This document shows positions 1-45,700 of a stretch of 64,000 nucleotides of DNA, piece after piece. This DNA comes from Antilocapra americana (Eukaryota; Chordata; Mammalia; Artiodactyla; Antilocapridae). The notes below the pieces were generated by a model. That model saw only the letters and a program-made list of their open reading frames with translations. It was not told the DNA's origin and made no database searches. Every line of letters starts with the position of its first letter. Within the stretch, counting starts at the first letter, position 1. Both the position numbers and the translations under genes were made by a program. The stretch lies in the NCBI GenBank assembly GCA_007570785.1, contig ML664161.1, positions 16,148,861 through 16,212,860 of the forward strand. Direction: 5' to 3'.

Positions 1-118
1 ATTTGAAAAATTATTAAAATAATTTGAAAAATTCCTTCTTTCAAAAATCAAACCTAGAAAAACCCAAGTGCTTTCTTTTAGGAAGTGTGCTGTTTTGAGT
101 GAAGTATTTTTAAAGGAT

Positions 119-335
119 GGGGCTTCTCCAGTGGCTCAGTGGTATAGAGCCCACCTGCAGTGCAGGAGATGCAGGTTTGATCCCTGGGTGGGAAGATCCT
201 CTGGAGAAGGAGATGGCGACCTACTCCAGTATTCTGGCCTGGAGAACCCCATGGGCAGATGGGCTATAGTCCGTAGGGTCGCAGAGAATCAAACGTGACT
301 GAAGTGACTGAGTACACATGTATGCACGCACATTT
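119..335 (+). repeat. Bov-tA SINE
   Basis: Starts ggcttctccagtggctcag, with the tRNA-derived head, ctactccagtattctggcctgg and the BovB-type tail gtagggtcgcagag...gactgaagtgactgag. Confidence 0.9.
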
Positions 336-704
336 TAAAAATATAATTAGAGGCTTTTTCTGAATTTGAGTATGAAAAAACTTTCTCAGGATTAAACTTT
401 TATCTCCTACAAGTCTGTGAAATATGTAAACTTTGGTACCTTCATTTTAATGATTTTTACCTGGCCCATGTTATACCTTAAACTCTTATTTTTCTTGGGG
501 TTTTGCTCAATTTCTTCCCAAATTCTAGGAAATATAATGTTTAATGTGTGAAAAAAATGGTATACCTCAATGTACTGGATATCTCTCTGTGGCCCTTCCA
601 AATCCACTTTCCTCCTATGTCCGCCTACTCTGTCCCTTAAAGGCTGACCCTGGTAGACAGCATCTGTGGACTTGCTTGACCTTTGGTTTGGCCCTTGGTA
701 CAGA

Positions 705-775
705 GAGGCCTGATGGGGTACAGCCCATGGGGTCGCAAAGAGGCAGACATGATTGAGCGGCTAAGCACACACACA
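705..775 (+). repeat. Bov-tA 3' tail fragment
   Basis: Only the tail is present: cagcccatggggtcgcaaag followed by gacatgattgagcggctaagcacac. Confidence 0.75.
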
Positions 776-1317
776 GGGTAATGGTATGCCTGCTTTGTGC
801 CTCTTGTCCTGCTATAATTATTAATAGGGGCTCCTACCACGTTTAGAAGTAGCTCTGTTTGGATGAGAAATGATATGGTCCCCCTAGCCAGTGGGGAGAG
901 GTTGGCAGGTGTTTTAGGCTGACTATCCTCAACTGAAGATCGCAGCCCCTGTCAGGTACCCTTCCAAAGCAAGTCTCTCTCCGGGTTCTAGTAACAGTTC
1001 CTTGCTCGTGTTTCTTCAGTTCTAAGTGTGGCAGCAGATTTGTTATCACTCGTCCTCGGATATCATACTGTCCTTTCTGGTTTTCCCGTATTGTTCTGGT
1101 ATCTTTGTAAGGAGACCCTTTAGTAGGCGAACTCTCCTCAAATTACCTAGTTTTAGTGTACTGTCTCTTTCCTGATTGAACCTCTACTAATACACTATAT
1201 TTGACTTGTTATTTTTCAATTAAATAAGTCTTTAAAGCATATTTAAAGCTAGGTTCAAAGTAGTAATATGAATATAAGCACATTAAGTACTCTTAAATTT
1301 TCATATGGTACTTGTAA

Positions 1318-20205
<18,888 letters not shown>

Positions 20206-20600
20206 TAAGTTCCCAAACCTCTACCTTCTATGTCACCTTACGTTTCATAGCTTTAGTATACTCAGGAAAAGAAAAACCATCTTTTGTAGAATGTTTATAC
20301 ATTTTTGCATATTTCAATTCCACTTAAATTTTTTAAGGCTTTAACTGGTTCTATAAATTAAAATAAGTTTGTGCTTTCCTTGAAATGCACTTATTCTTAT
20401 TACAAGCATTTTATAATTTTGTATAAATGTCTATTTTCTCTAAATATTTTGCTTTCAGTAAAATGCTTTCGAACTCTGTTTAGTATATTACCAGTGGATT
20501 GGTAGAATTGCTTTTTATTGACTAGTAAAACTTATTGCCTATGCTTTTTACGTTAGGCTTTTAAAATTAAATAAAAATTACTAGCCATTCCAGAAATATT
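20206..20600 (+). other. ACTL6A: ACTL6A 3' untranslated region
   Basis: AT-rich, with no repeat that I recognise, from the stop codon to a point about 20-25 nt past the AATAAA at 20570. The cleavage site is estimated, not seen. Confidence 0.75.
20570..20575 (+). terminator. ACTL6A: ACTL6A poly(A) signal AATAAA
   Basis: Canonical hexamer 365 nt after the stop, followed within 30-60 nt by T- and GT-rich sequence (tttttttggactgctgtgtt) suitable as a downstream element. Confidence 0.75.
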
Positions 20601-20829
20601 TTTTTGGACTGCTGTGTTGTAACTTGCTGCTTTAAATACTAAATGTGTTTATCATTGTTTTGAATGAAAGTACGCACTGTTTATTTAAATGGAATTCACA
20701 GCTCCTTCATATCTAGTAACAGTAGTTAAGGTTACCTGAATTCCAAAATTACCTTCCTGCCTATTTGTTACAGCAGTTGCTATCACCTTCCCACGCTAAG
20801 ATGAAGGCAGTTGATTAAAAGTCTTAGAC

Positions 20830-21029
20830 ACAGAATTTATAAAATGGAAATTTAATCTGAACTTTATATCAGATTTTGACCACTTCCAAAATTAGCATGC
20901 CATAATACTTAAAACAGCTGACAGTCCTTTGACTAAAAACACAAGTTATTTATAAATCACTTAGTATTTACTTTTGTATGTGGACTGTAATCCAAGAAAA
21001 ACAAAACAGTAAGTTATGGTTAAGAGATC
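20830..21029 (-). other. MRPL47: MRPL47 3' untranslated region (extent estimated)
   Basis: Runs leftward from the stop. No AATAAA is present in the first 300 nt of the minus strand. ATTAAA at 20856-20851 is the best hexamer; TATAAA variants lie nearby, and an AATAAA lies much further left at 20685-20680. Confidence 0.5.
20851..20856 (-). terminator. MRPL47: Probable MRPL47 poly(A) signal ATTAAA
   Basis: The commonest variant hexamer, about 175 nt beyond the stop on the minus strand. Chosen over AATAAA at 20680-20685 because it keeps the usual short 3' UTR; both remain possible. Confidence 0.45.
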
Positions 21030-36387
<15,358 letters not shown>

Positions 36388-36581
36388 CTTTTCGTATCAA
36401 CAAGCAAACCTCATTTCCGTCAAAACGATGTCACTTCCGGAGTCTCACGCCGACCGGAAGGCGAGAACGGGAATTGACTTTGCCCTCAGTCAACATGGCC
36501 CTCCCGGCTTCGCCCACTTTGGAAGATTGGTTCTCTCGGCCTCCGTTACTCTCCTCCGCTGTTCTCTTGCCCGTAGTAGCC
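36388..36581. promoter_or_regulatory. Bidirectional MRPL47/NDUFB5 promoter
   Basis: Only 194 bp separate the two divergent start codons. The stretch is CpG-bearing, has no TATA box, and holds ETS-type sites ACTTCCGG (36433-36440) and ACCGGAAG (36453-36460) in opposite orientation 20 bp apart, with a further TTTCCG at 36414-36419. Both start codons sit in YY1-like contexts (AAGATGGCTGC on the minus strand, GCCATGGCGGCC on the plus). ETS/GABP and YY1 sites are common in promoters of nuclear-encoded mitochondrial genes, and both flanking genes are of that class. Transcription start sites are not visible. Confidence 0.8.
36433..36460. promoter_or_regulatory. Paired inverted ETS/GABP-like sites
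   Basis: ACTTCCGG at 36433-36440 and ACCGGAAG at 36453-36460 present two GGAA cores in opposite orientation. GABP (NRF-2) binds such pairs as a heterotetramer. Assignment is by consensus only. Confidence 0.6.
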
Positions 36582-36705
36582 ATGGCGGCCATGAGTCTTT
36601 TGCATCGGGCTTCGGTTTCTGCAGTGGCCGCTCTGTCCGGCCGCCGTCTTGGCACTCAATTTGGATTCGGAGGCTTCCTCACCCGTGACTTTCCGAAGAT
36701 TGTCG
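36582..36705 (+). CDS. NDUFB5: NDUFB5 exon 1 coding part
   Basis: Start codon in a good context (GCCATGG); a second in-frame ATG follows at 36591. Encodes residues 1-41 and one base of Ala42. The donor gtgggt starts at 36706. Confidence 0.94.
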
Positions 36706-39700
36706 GTGGGTACTAGCTCTGGGAGAAAGCGAGATTAGGGAACGCGGGAGGAGAGATGGAGGGCTCTTCCCGGGTGACCTTGGTGGAATCCGGAGGAAGC
36801 CGGGAATAAAGTGAGGACTTAGGGTTTGTGAGGAGCATGGGCTATGTGAGGAAACTGAGGGCTTTCCTGAAGTAATCAGGTAGATCGTACTTAAGTAATT
36901 AATTAGAATTTTTGAGACAGTCATTTACCTATCCTGTTGTTGCTAATTTGTGGATGAAGCTGAGATTAGAAAGCAAAGAGCTAAGACCTCTGTTTCTCAG
37001 GCACACGATTCTTTGTATCTTGCACCTGCGCTAGATTTGACTCTCACAAGGTGGGAAGTCATGTTGTTGAGGATCCTGCTGATAAAAAGTAGTAATATAT
37101 GATCAGGTGGAGAGCTCGGGACTAGCTCATTCTCTAGGCACAGTGATCCGTCTTCATGATACTTTCAGGTGTCCACCAAAATGTTTTCACTTACATTTCT
37201 TTTAAAATCAGAAGGTTAAGGACTGTAATGTTAATGCGTATGTGATGGTAAATCTAGCCTGAATTGTATTCGTTTTATATCAATGCAGTCATAAAATAAT
37301 TATTTTTAATGTCTACTTAGAGATTAAGGATCGTATATGAAGATCCTAGATCTTTTTCTAGGTCCTAGGAAAGTCAGGGCAGTCATGGAAGGGTATTTGG
37401 AGTCTCTTGGAGACTGTGGATTGAACTCTAGGGGAATGCATAATCATAATATTAATAGCAAAGCATCAAATGCTTTGCATTCAGTCTGTTTGATTCCCTC
37501 TTGGTTTCTGCAAAGTGAATACAATGTTATTATCCTCATTTTACAGATGAGGAAACTGTGACTCAATTATTACAAAAATAATGCGCTACTCTATTAAACT
37601 GGAAAATAGTGAGAGCTAACATTTACTGAGCATGTATTATGTGCTGAACACCATACAGATATTAATGATATTTATTTAATCCTCTTGATCGAAAATGTGC
37701 TGTAAGCTATTTGCCCTATACAATAGACACAGATACAGAGGAAGTGAAATTTAAAGGCAGAAAGGTTCTTCTCCAACTTTAAAATATCTTTTTCTCTTTA
37801 CTGCTCTTCTCCCAATTTAATTTGAGTTATATCATTTCACATGAAGAGGCATTATACATAGGGACTTAATGGAGAATGATGGAAAGGACCAATGGTATTC
37901 AACGAATTTCCAGCAGGAATTTGTCACTGCTAAAAAGCTGTGTGTGCTCACATTGCTTGATAAAAGTCACATTGTAAGTCTTTTCTGACTACACATATCC
38001 TCTTCACATACCCCCTGCTGCCCCATAATGTTTGATCATGCCTATCTGGATATAAACGGAGGTAAAATTTCACTCCTAGATTCTGTTTATACACTACTCT
38101 CCGTTCTTAAAAGTTCTGGAAGGATCCTTGCAGGTAATCTACACCCTTTCCACTGAGAACAGAAAAGGATATAATAGCTGTAATGAGTGTTACTGTGTTT
38201 TAGCTGTGTACCTCCTTTCAAAGGTATTTTGCGTGTGAAGCCTAATCTGTCACTGTGGAGTAAAAGTTCATAATCTGCTTTATATTGTTTATGCCTGCCT
38301 CTGGGTTTCCCAGGTGGCACAGTAGTAAATAATCCACCTGCCAGTATAGGAGATGCAAGAGATGTGGGTTTGATCCCTGGGTCAGGAAGATCTCCTGGAG
38401 GAGGAAATAGCAACCCACTTCAGTGTTCCTGCCTGGGAAATCCTATGGACAGAGAAGCCCGGCCAGCTACAGTCCATGGGGTCACAAAGAGTTGGATACC
38501 ACTAAGCAACTGAGCACATGCAGGCACGTGCGCACACATTCTCTGCGTCTTTGAGAATGTAAGATCCAGCAAAGTAGACAGCTTTGTCTGATTTTGTTTC
38601 CTCTGGAGCTGGACTGCCTAGGTTTCGATTCTGGCTCCAGAATTCAATAATTCTGTGAATTTGGGTCATCACATGTGGGAAGTTAAGAAAAAAAGCACTT
38701 AATTACTCTGAACCTACAGTTCTTCATCTTTAAAAATAGAGGATTTTTTTTTTTTATAAGAGAGGATTTTTACTACAAGTGTGCTTATATTCTGTTGACT
38801 TGACAGGGAAATAAAACCAATCTGATTCTCATTGACAAGTATTTATACTTGTCACCTGAGATGTGCTTCCGCATAATTTTGCATCTTTCTAGAAATGTTA
38901 TTTTGAAACAAATATCTTTTACCATAGAACTGTTTAAAACAAGAGTGATAATTTTAACTTACCTCAAAGGTAGTGGTAAAGAGTGAGTGGGGAGGATCTG
39001 CAGCACCAAGCATTACCTTCTTCAAGGCCCTGTGACCACAACTTTTTAAACATTTAGTACTGCCATGTTATCGTCACCCTCAGCACAGATTAAAGTATTC
39101 TATTTAATTAAATTATTAAATATCAGACATCAATGAATTTTAGAAATGAGCTTAAGTTCTCTCCTCAGCTGCAGAGAACTTTTGTGTTGAAGGCTGATGT
39201 CCATATGACTTTAAAACCTAAGAAGAGTATTCAAATGATTTCATAAACAAAGTAGTTGGACTTAGTTTAGACATGGATGATGGGGCATGTTAATAGAGTC
39301 TAGGAACAGTTTTAAGAGGTGTAATTGTCAGAAAAGTAAAGGATATGTTTTCTGATACATCTGAAAATGGGGCTCTTGGAATAGATAGGTGTTGAGAGAG
39401 AAGGCTGCAAAAAGGGAAGTCAGGACCACATTAGGGGAGGGGGTGAATACAAAAGGGCTTCCCAGATGGCGCTACTGGTAAAAAAAAAAAAAAAAAACCT
39501 GCCTGCCCATACAGGAGATGTAAGAGACACTGGTTCGATCACTGGGTTGGGAAGATCCCTGAAGGAGGAAGCAGCAACCCACTCCAGTATTCTTGCCTGG
39601 AGAATCCCATGGACAGAGGAGCCTGGCAGGCTACAGTCCATGGGGTTGCAGAGATTCAGATATGAATGACTGAAATGACTTAGCACATAACACGCTGAAT

Positions 39701-42700
39701 ACAAAGCCAGAGTATCTTAACAATTTGGTAGGCAGCCGAGAGTATTTAGCAGAAGAGCAGCATCAGTAGTATGTTTTAGGACGATTCATCTGAATATTGG
39801 TTGACATATCAAGCGTGTTGATTACTTAAGCCAGTGAGGTGAAGTGGGCATGGAGGGAAATGGAAAGTTTGAATTTTAGAATCAAGAGGCCTTGACAACT
39901 GATGGATGAGGTGTAGGAAGATAACTGAGATTTTTAGCCTGGGTAATTGAGTTGGTGGTACAATTAACTGTTAGTAGTCAGAGAATGAGGGAAAGAAAAT
40001 TAGTTTTGGGGGTTGTCTTAGAGACACACACAAATATCTTACATTGAATTATTTGATCCTCACAAGTATCACAGTTGTCCACAACATAACTTTCCTGAAG
40101 TTATTTGTATTAAAAAAAAAAAGTGGTTATTGAAGCCTTACTGCCACATAATTAATGAATACCTAACTGAGAAATTCCAGGCTTTAGAGAGGAGTAGAAA
40201 ATGCCTGTTTTTGTGGCAGAAGAATCTGAGTTCCAGAAATCCTGCCAGCCCGCTGGTTGTAAGCAGTGGTCACGTTAATGATTTTAGACTGTAAGCAGAT
40301 GGTCCTACTATTAATATAACAACAAATCATGAAAAGAGTTTAGTGCTGTGAAGTATCTTTTAGAACAGTTAATAGTATAACAGTTATCTGGTACATTTAA
40401 TGACATGAATATTTGTTGTTCAACAGTAGGGTAATTATATGTGAAGAAAGCAAGAAGTTTACATTACTGTTTAATTGTGCTAGAATGCAGCCAGTCCAAG
40501 CTTTCTTCCATAATGTTTTTTTTTTCTGTTATAGTTTCTGTATTTGTTAATACTTGCATTCATAAACAGTTGTCCCTAAAACCCCACAAAGAGTTTAATC
40601 CTTGTGTATGTGTGTGTGTTTCTGTCTGAAAGAGAAAGTTGAGAGTATACCCACTCTTCTGAATTTACTTTCAGGGCCTAAAGAAGGATTCCCTTCCAAC
40701 TTTTTATTTACTTGAGAAATGTAAATTCAGCAATAAGGAGCTTCTGCCACTTGCAGCACTAAAGAGCACTGGAGATACAGTACTGAATAATTCAGCTTAG
40801 TGCTTATTGTTCTAAAGGAAATAACCAAATGACATTAAGGAGAATAAGTAGGCGACCAGCTTTGAATAGGGTAGTCAGAGAATACTTCTTTGAAGAGGTG
40901 ACATTTAATCTTATCTCTGAAGGATGTGATGAGGAGGTGGCCATTCAAAGAGCCTAAGGAAAGGCTTTCAGGCAAAGGGAAAAGTAAGGGCAAAAACGTG
41001 AAAGTAGGAAGGAGTTCTTGATGATGGAAGGAAACCATTGAGATTGATCAGTAGGAAAAATATGTTTTTTTATTCCAAGAGGAGCGATCTGTCAGATTTT
41101 TTGAGAGAAAAGACCTTAGAAATCTTCTAGGTCAACCCCCTGTAGTATGCATTGTTATATTCCATTATTGACACTCAAATAACTTCAGAGTAGGGGTTGG
41201 AGAGGCAGTTCAGTTTAATTTTCAACTGCTAAAATTGTCAGAAACTTCTGTCTTGTATTAAGCTAGAAATACTCTTTCACACATTGATCCTAGTTCTTCC
41301 TTTCAGTTCAGCACAGTCCTTTCAGTTGACAACCCTCAGCTATTTAAAGACACTTGTCTGGTCTCCATCCTGACTTCTTTTTTGTAGACCAGTAAGCTTC
41401 CGTTCTTTCAGCAGGTCAGTTTCCAGGGTGTTTGCCATCCTAGTTGCCTAACTTGGGGTGTGCTCCAGATTGTCCATCTAGAACAGTGTACTCTCGGATG
41501 GACACGCTTCAGTAGGTCTTTAAGAGGTGGGTTGAGGGCTCCTTCTGTTTTGACCCTATATTTCTGGTACATCAAATGAAGATTGGATTACCTTTGAGTT
41601 TTTTTTTTGGTAACCACATGACACCAGTGACTTTTCTTTTCCTTTCTTTTTTTTTTTTTTGCTCACACCGCAGGGCTTGCCAGATCTCAGTCCTCGACCA
41701 GGACTGAACCTGGGCCACAGCAGTGAAAGCCCAGAATCCTCACCACTGGGCCACCAGGGAACTTTCACCAATGACTTTTCTTAAGATTGTGAGCAGCTAA
41801 ATTTCTGGAAGGTTCAGGCAGGACTTCCCACCTAATCTTTTTAGATTTAACCTTCTGTAAATGCAGTAGGAGGGATTTGGGGAGGATCCTGTTTCATCAT
41901 TGGTGTGGTAGCCACTCTTAAAGCAGTAGCTCTGTAATGTTGGGATTACCATCCCCACCTCGTCCGGGCCATTCATAGAAATAGTGAGAGAACCCTTTGG
42001 CAGGTTACTGCATTAAGTAATCTGCACCTTTTGGGTATGATCAGCCAGTTGCCCATTACCAATTTCATCTAACTTGCTACCTCTCTCGGCTCCCTTCCTT
42101 GAATTCCCCTAGACTCACCAGTCTGTCTAAAGAGGAACTTTAATTGGGACCTGTTCTTTTCTGATACTGTATTCCTTTCTTTCCTTTGTTGTCCTTATAG
42201 ATTTGTAATTTTGTTATCTACTTTTTCTCTTCCAGCAGGATCTATATATCTTTTATGCTGTATACCTAGGATAAGACCTGTACATAGTGGGTATTTAAAT
42301 ATTTATTGAATTAGTGAGTGATTTGTACTATTATCCAGCCTTTTTTTTTTCATTTCCTTCACAAAAATTCCTGTTGTATCTTTCAAATGATTTCTCGAAC
42401 TGCATAGTTACCTTGTAAAATTCTCTTGTTATTTTAGAGGTCTTAGTAGTATGATTTATACTCAGTAAATTCATGCTAGCTTCTAATTCACTTGTGAATT
42501 AACCTTCTAAGTTCATTGCAAGCTGCTGCAGGTGATAGCGAATTTTAAAAGACAGTTCTTGTGTTCAGGGTACTTAAATTTCAGCAGGGGCAATTAAAGC
42601 AGGTTTGCACACCAGTAGAGTATTACAGCACTTCAAAGGTAGGATAGCTCTCATCTTGGTTGGGAAGCATTTGGTTTCTTGGAGGATAAGATGTTATCTG

Positions 42701-45700
42701 GGTCTACACAGTAGATTTCAGGAGAGGGGAGGTCATTCCTGACATTTAAGTTTGAGCAGTGGGTACAATCTTTCCAACATCTATTATGACTGAAATTCCT
42801 TTAATAGTTCAGATTCCTGCTGGAGAGGTGTTGAATAATTATCTTTCCATTTATTTTGCATCAAGTCCCAAATTAATTTCTTTTGCAGGATTAGCAAATA
42901 TTTATTGCAGAGATAAAGAGTTCTGTGATCCACCAAGAGTCTCTGATCTTCCTACCTGCTACTGGAACAAATTCAAATAATCATTTAGATATTTTTTCAA
43001 TAAATATCTTGAATATTGATGAATAAGAATGATGAAAATGTTGAATAAAAATGAGGAGAGTTAAAGTTTATAACAGTACATCTTAAACACACATATATAT
43101 AATTTGGCAGAGAAGGGATGCTTTATCATGATTCATATTAAACATTTATGCATGTACATTTTCTTATAATCTGATTTTTATCTCCAAATATAATAATATA
43201 ACCATATAAGCCTTGTATATAACAGGGTGACTTAATATTTTTAGCTCCTGTGCGACACAGTGGAGACCATGGGAAAAGACTGTTCATCATCAAGCCTTCT
43301 GGATTCTATGACAAACGTTTTTTGAAATTACTGGTGAGTTAAAACTTTTGTTGAACTAAACTCTACATAAAAGATTTTGTTTTGTAAATGCATATTCCTT
43401 TTCTCAAAAAATATTGAGATTTTGTAGTAAGGTCAAAATTTAATTTAATTTAAATTAGTGAGCCTTTCCTTTTTCAAGAAAAATTCAGGTATATTGGAAG
43501 TATGAATTGAACTATTTCTTTCTTCTCAAGATTATGGAGTTTTGAAATATCATCTATGTTCCCTGCTCCCTCCCAGTCTATAAATTTTAAACCTGAAAAT
43601 GGATTCATTTGGTAATAATTATATGTATTACTAAAATATCCTTTAAATTACCAAAGAACTCATTGAAGGATTTCTTTAAATATGTAATTCCATTATTTTG
43701 AGATGTTTTTTTAATGCTTCACTGTTTAGGAACATTGATCTCAGAGAGTGAAGCAGGGTATTAACCATATATTTGTGTCTCAAGATTCCATAAGGAAAAG
43801 TAGAGACTTAGAAGGTGGAAGATTGCCTGGACTTTGCCACTGTTCCTAGAGCTGTGACCCACTGGCTGCCCCTTAGACCTTCTCCTGCCTTCTATTGTAC
43901 TTAATGCCCTTCTTCTTGCCGGTGGTTGAGCTCCCCCTTTTTTTGTGATGACCAACTCAAACTCTAGAAATCATCTTCATCTTCTTACATTTTAATTCTT
44001 AATATAAAGATTTCTGGGACTTCCCTGGTGGTCCAGTGGTTAAGAATCCATCTTGCAATGCAGGGCATGAGCATTCCATCCCTAGTCAGGGAACTAAGAT
44101 CTCACGTGCCTCAGAGCAGCTAAGCCTGCGAGCCACAACCAGAGAGTCCATGCGCTGCAACAAGGTCCCGTATGACTCAAGGAAGATTCTGTGTCCACTG
44201 CCAAGGCTCGACAGACACAGCTAAATAAATGTCTCTTAAGACATTGCTTTAACTAGAAATTGAAAAATCACTTAAATATATATTGCATTATACTTGTGAA
44301 ATCTGACTTTTTTCTTTCATTTTTGATACTAAATATAGGCATCTAAAAATGATAGTGAAAGGAAATTATAGAAATATATAACTTTATATCACGTCTCCAA
44401 TTTGGCAAGTTTATAAGAGATATAAGGAAATCATGTAATGAGGGTAGTTTGAGTGTGAGGAAAGATAGGAAACGGTTATGTGAAAACTTTTTTTCTTTTT
44501 TAATCTTAACAGAGATTCTACATTTTGTTGACTGGGATTCCAGTAGCAATTGGCATAACTTTGATAAATGTATTCATTGGTGAGTATCTTCCCCAACGAC
44601 TAGACTAGGAAGTTTTTAAGACCTGTATACATTAGTGTAAAAAATAAATTATGGATATTAGAAGGAAAAGTTCTTTAAATAAAATACTTAAGCATGAGAA
44701 TTCACTTCAACCAAATCTTAATCTACAATAATGTACAGTGGTTCTTTTTCTAACTTTTTTCCCCCAAAAAACTTTTCAGGTCACTGACTCTATAGACCAC
44801 ATTAAAGACCTGACTTCTTCCTCCTTCTCAAACCAGCTTTGATAAGTCTGAATAAGGAAAACAGAAATACAGGAGGAAGACAAGCTGAGGGATAGAAGAA
44901 ATTTCTTTGTCCATCCTGGAATATAAAAAGTTACAATCTTCTTAAAAGAATGGATTTGTGAATGACAGTAAATACTAGGTTTTCCAGGGAAATTCTGCTC
45001 GAAGTACTTCTAAATCTTGAATCCTTGAATATTTTATCTAGGAGATTTAGCAAAACTCAGAGGAATAATTTGTTTTTTTATTATATCTTGTTACACTAAA
45101 TAAAAACAAAATGAGAACTCTTATATGATGCCTATATGCAAAGCTTTACACATGGAAGACATATAAAAAGATATATAGTGAATTATTTCCTACCAGATTG
45201 AAGTGAATTTAAAATATTAGACATCTTCATTGCTACAAAACAAAGGGTTCTTTAAAACCACAAGAGATAGGTTTCTTATTTAAATGGTGAAGAATTAACG
45301 TAAACTCCTGTTACTAAAGTTGAACATCACTGTATTCTCTTATTAGGTGAGGCTGAGTTAGCAGAAATTCCAGAAGGCTACGTCCCAGAACACTGGGAAT
45401 ATTTCAAGGTTGGTATAGGTCACTAAAAGTTATTTTCAGGGTTAGGTGCCTTGTCAATGTACTGGTTAATAGCTTAACTTAGCAATTGTGATACACTTTT
45501 GAATTCAGTTTTTTATATCAAGTAAATGATGCATTTTGTGATCACTTTTTATCAGCAACTTCTTTGGGTAGATATCTGCATTATTGTATTACCTTAAGCT
45601 TCGTGTTTTTTTTAAAGACTGACTCTGTGCTATGTTATTAACCTAGCATATAACAGAATTTATCCTACGTTCTGCACCATAGGAAAAATTGTCCTGATGC

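Larger units (their letters stand above)
36706..43244 (+). other. NDUFB5: NDUFB5 intron 1
   Basis: The longest intron in the window (6.5 kb). It holds MIR fragments near 37.5-37.7 kb, Bov-tA SINEs at 38306-38520 and 39456-39690, and a reverse CHR piece at 41640-41766. An open stretch to 42980 after a tttgcag has no donor and no homology. Confidence 0.85.

Noticed and set aside
42759..42980. Possible extra NDUFB5 exon after a tttgcag acceptor
   Set aside because: No donor follows before the stop, no homology, and the known exon 1-exon 2 join is complete in phase.
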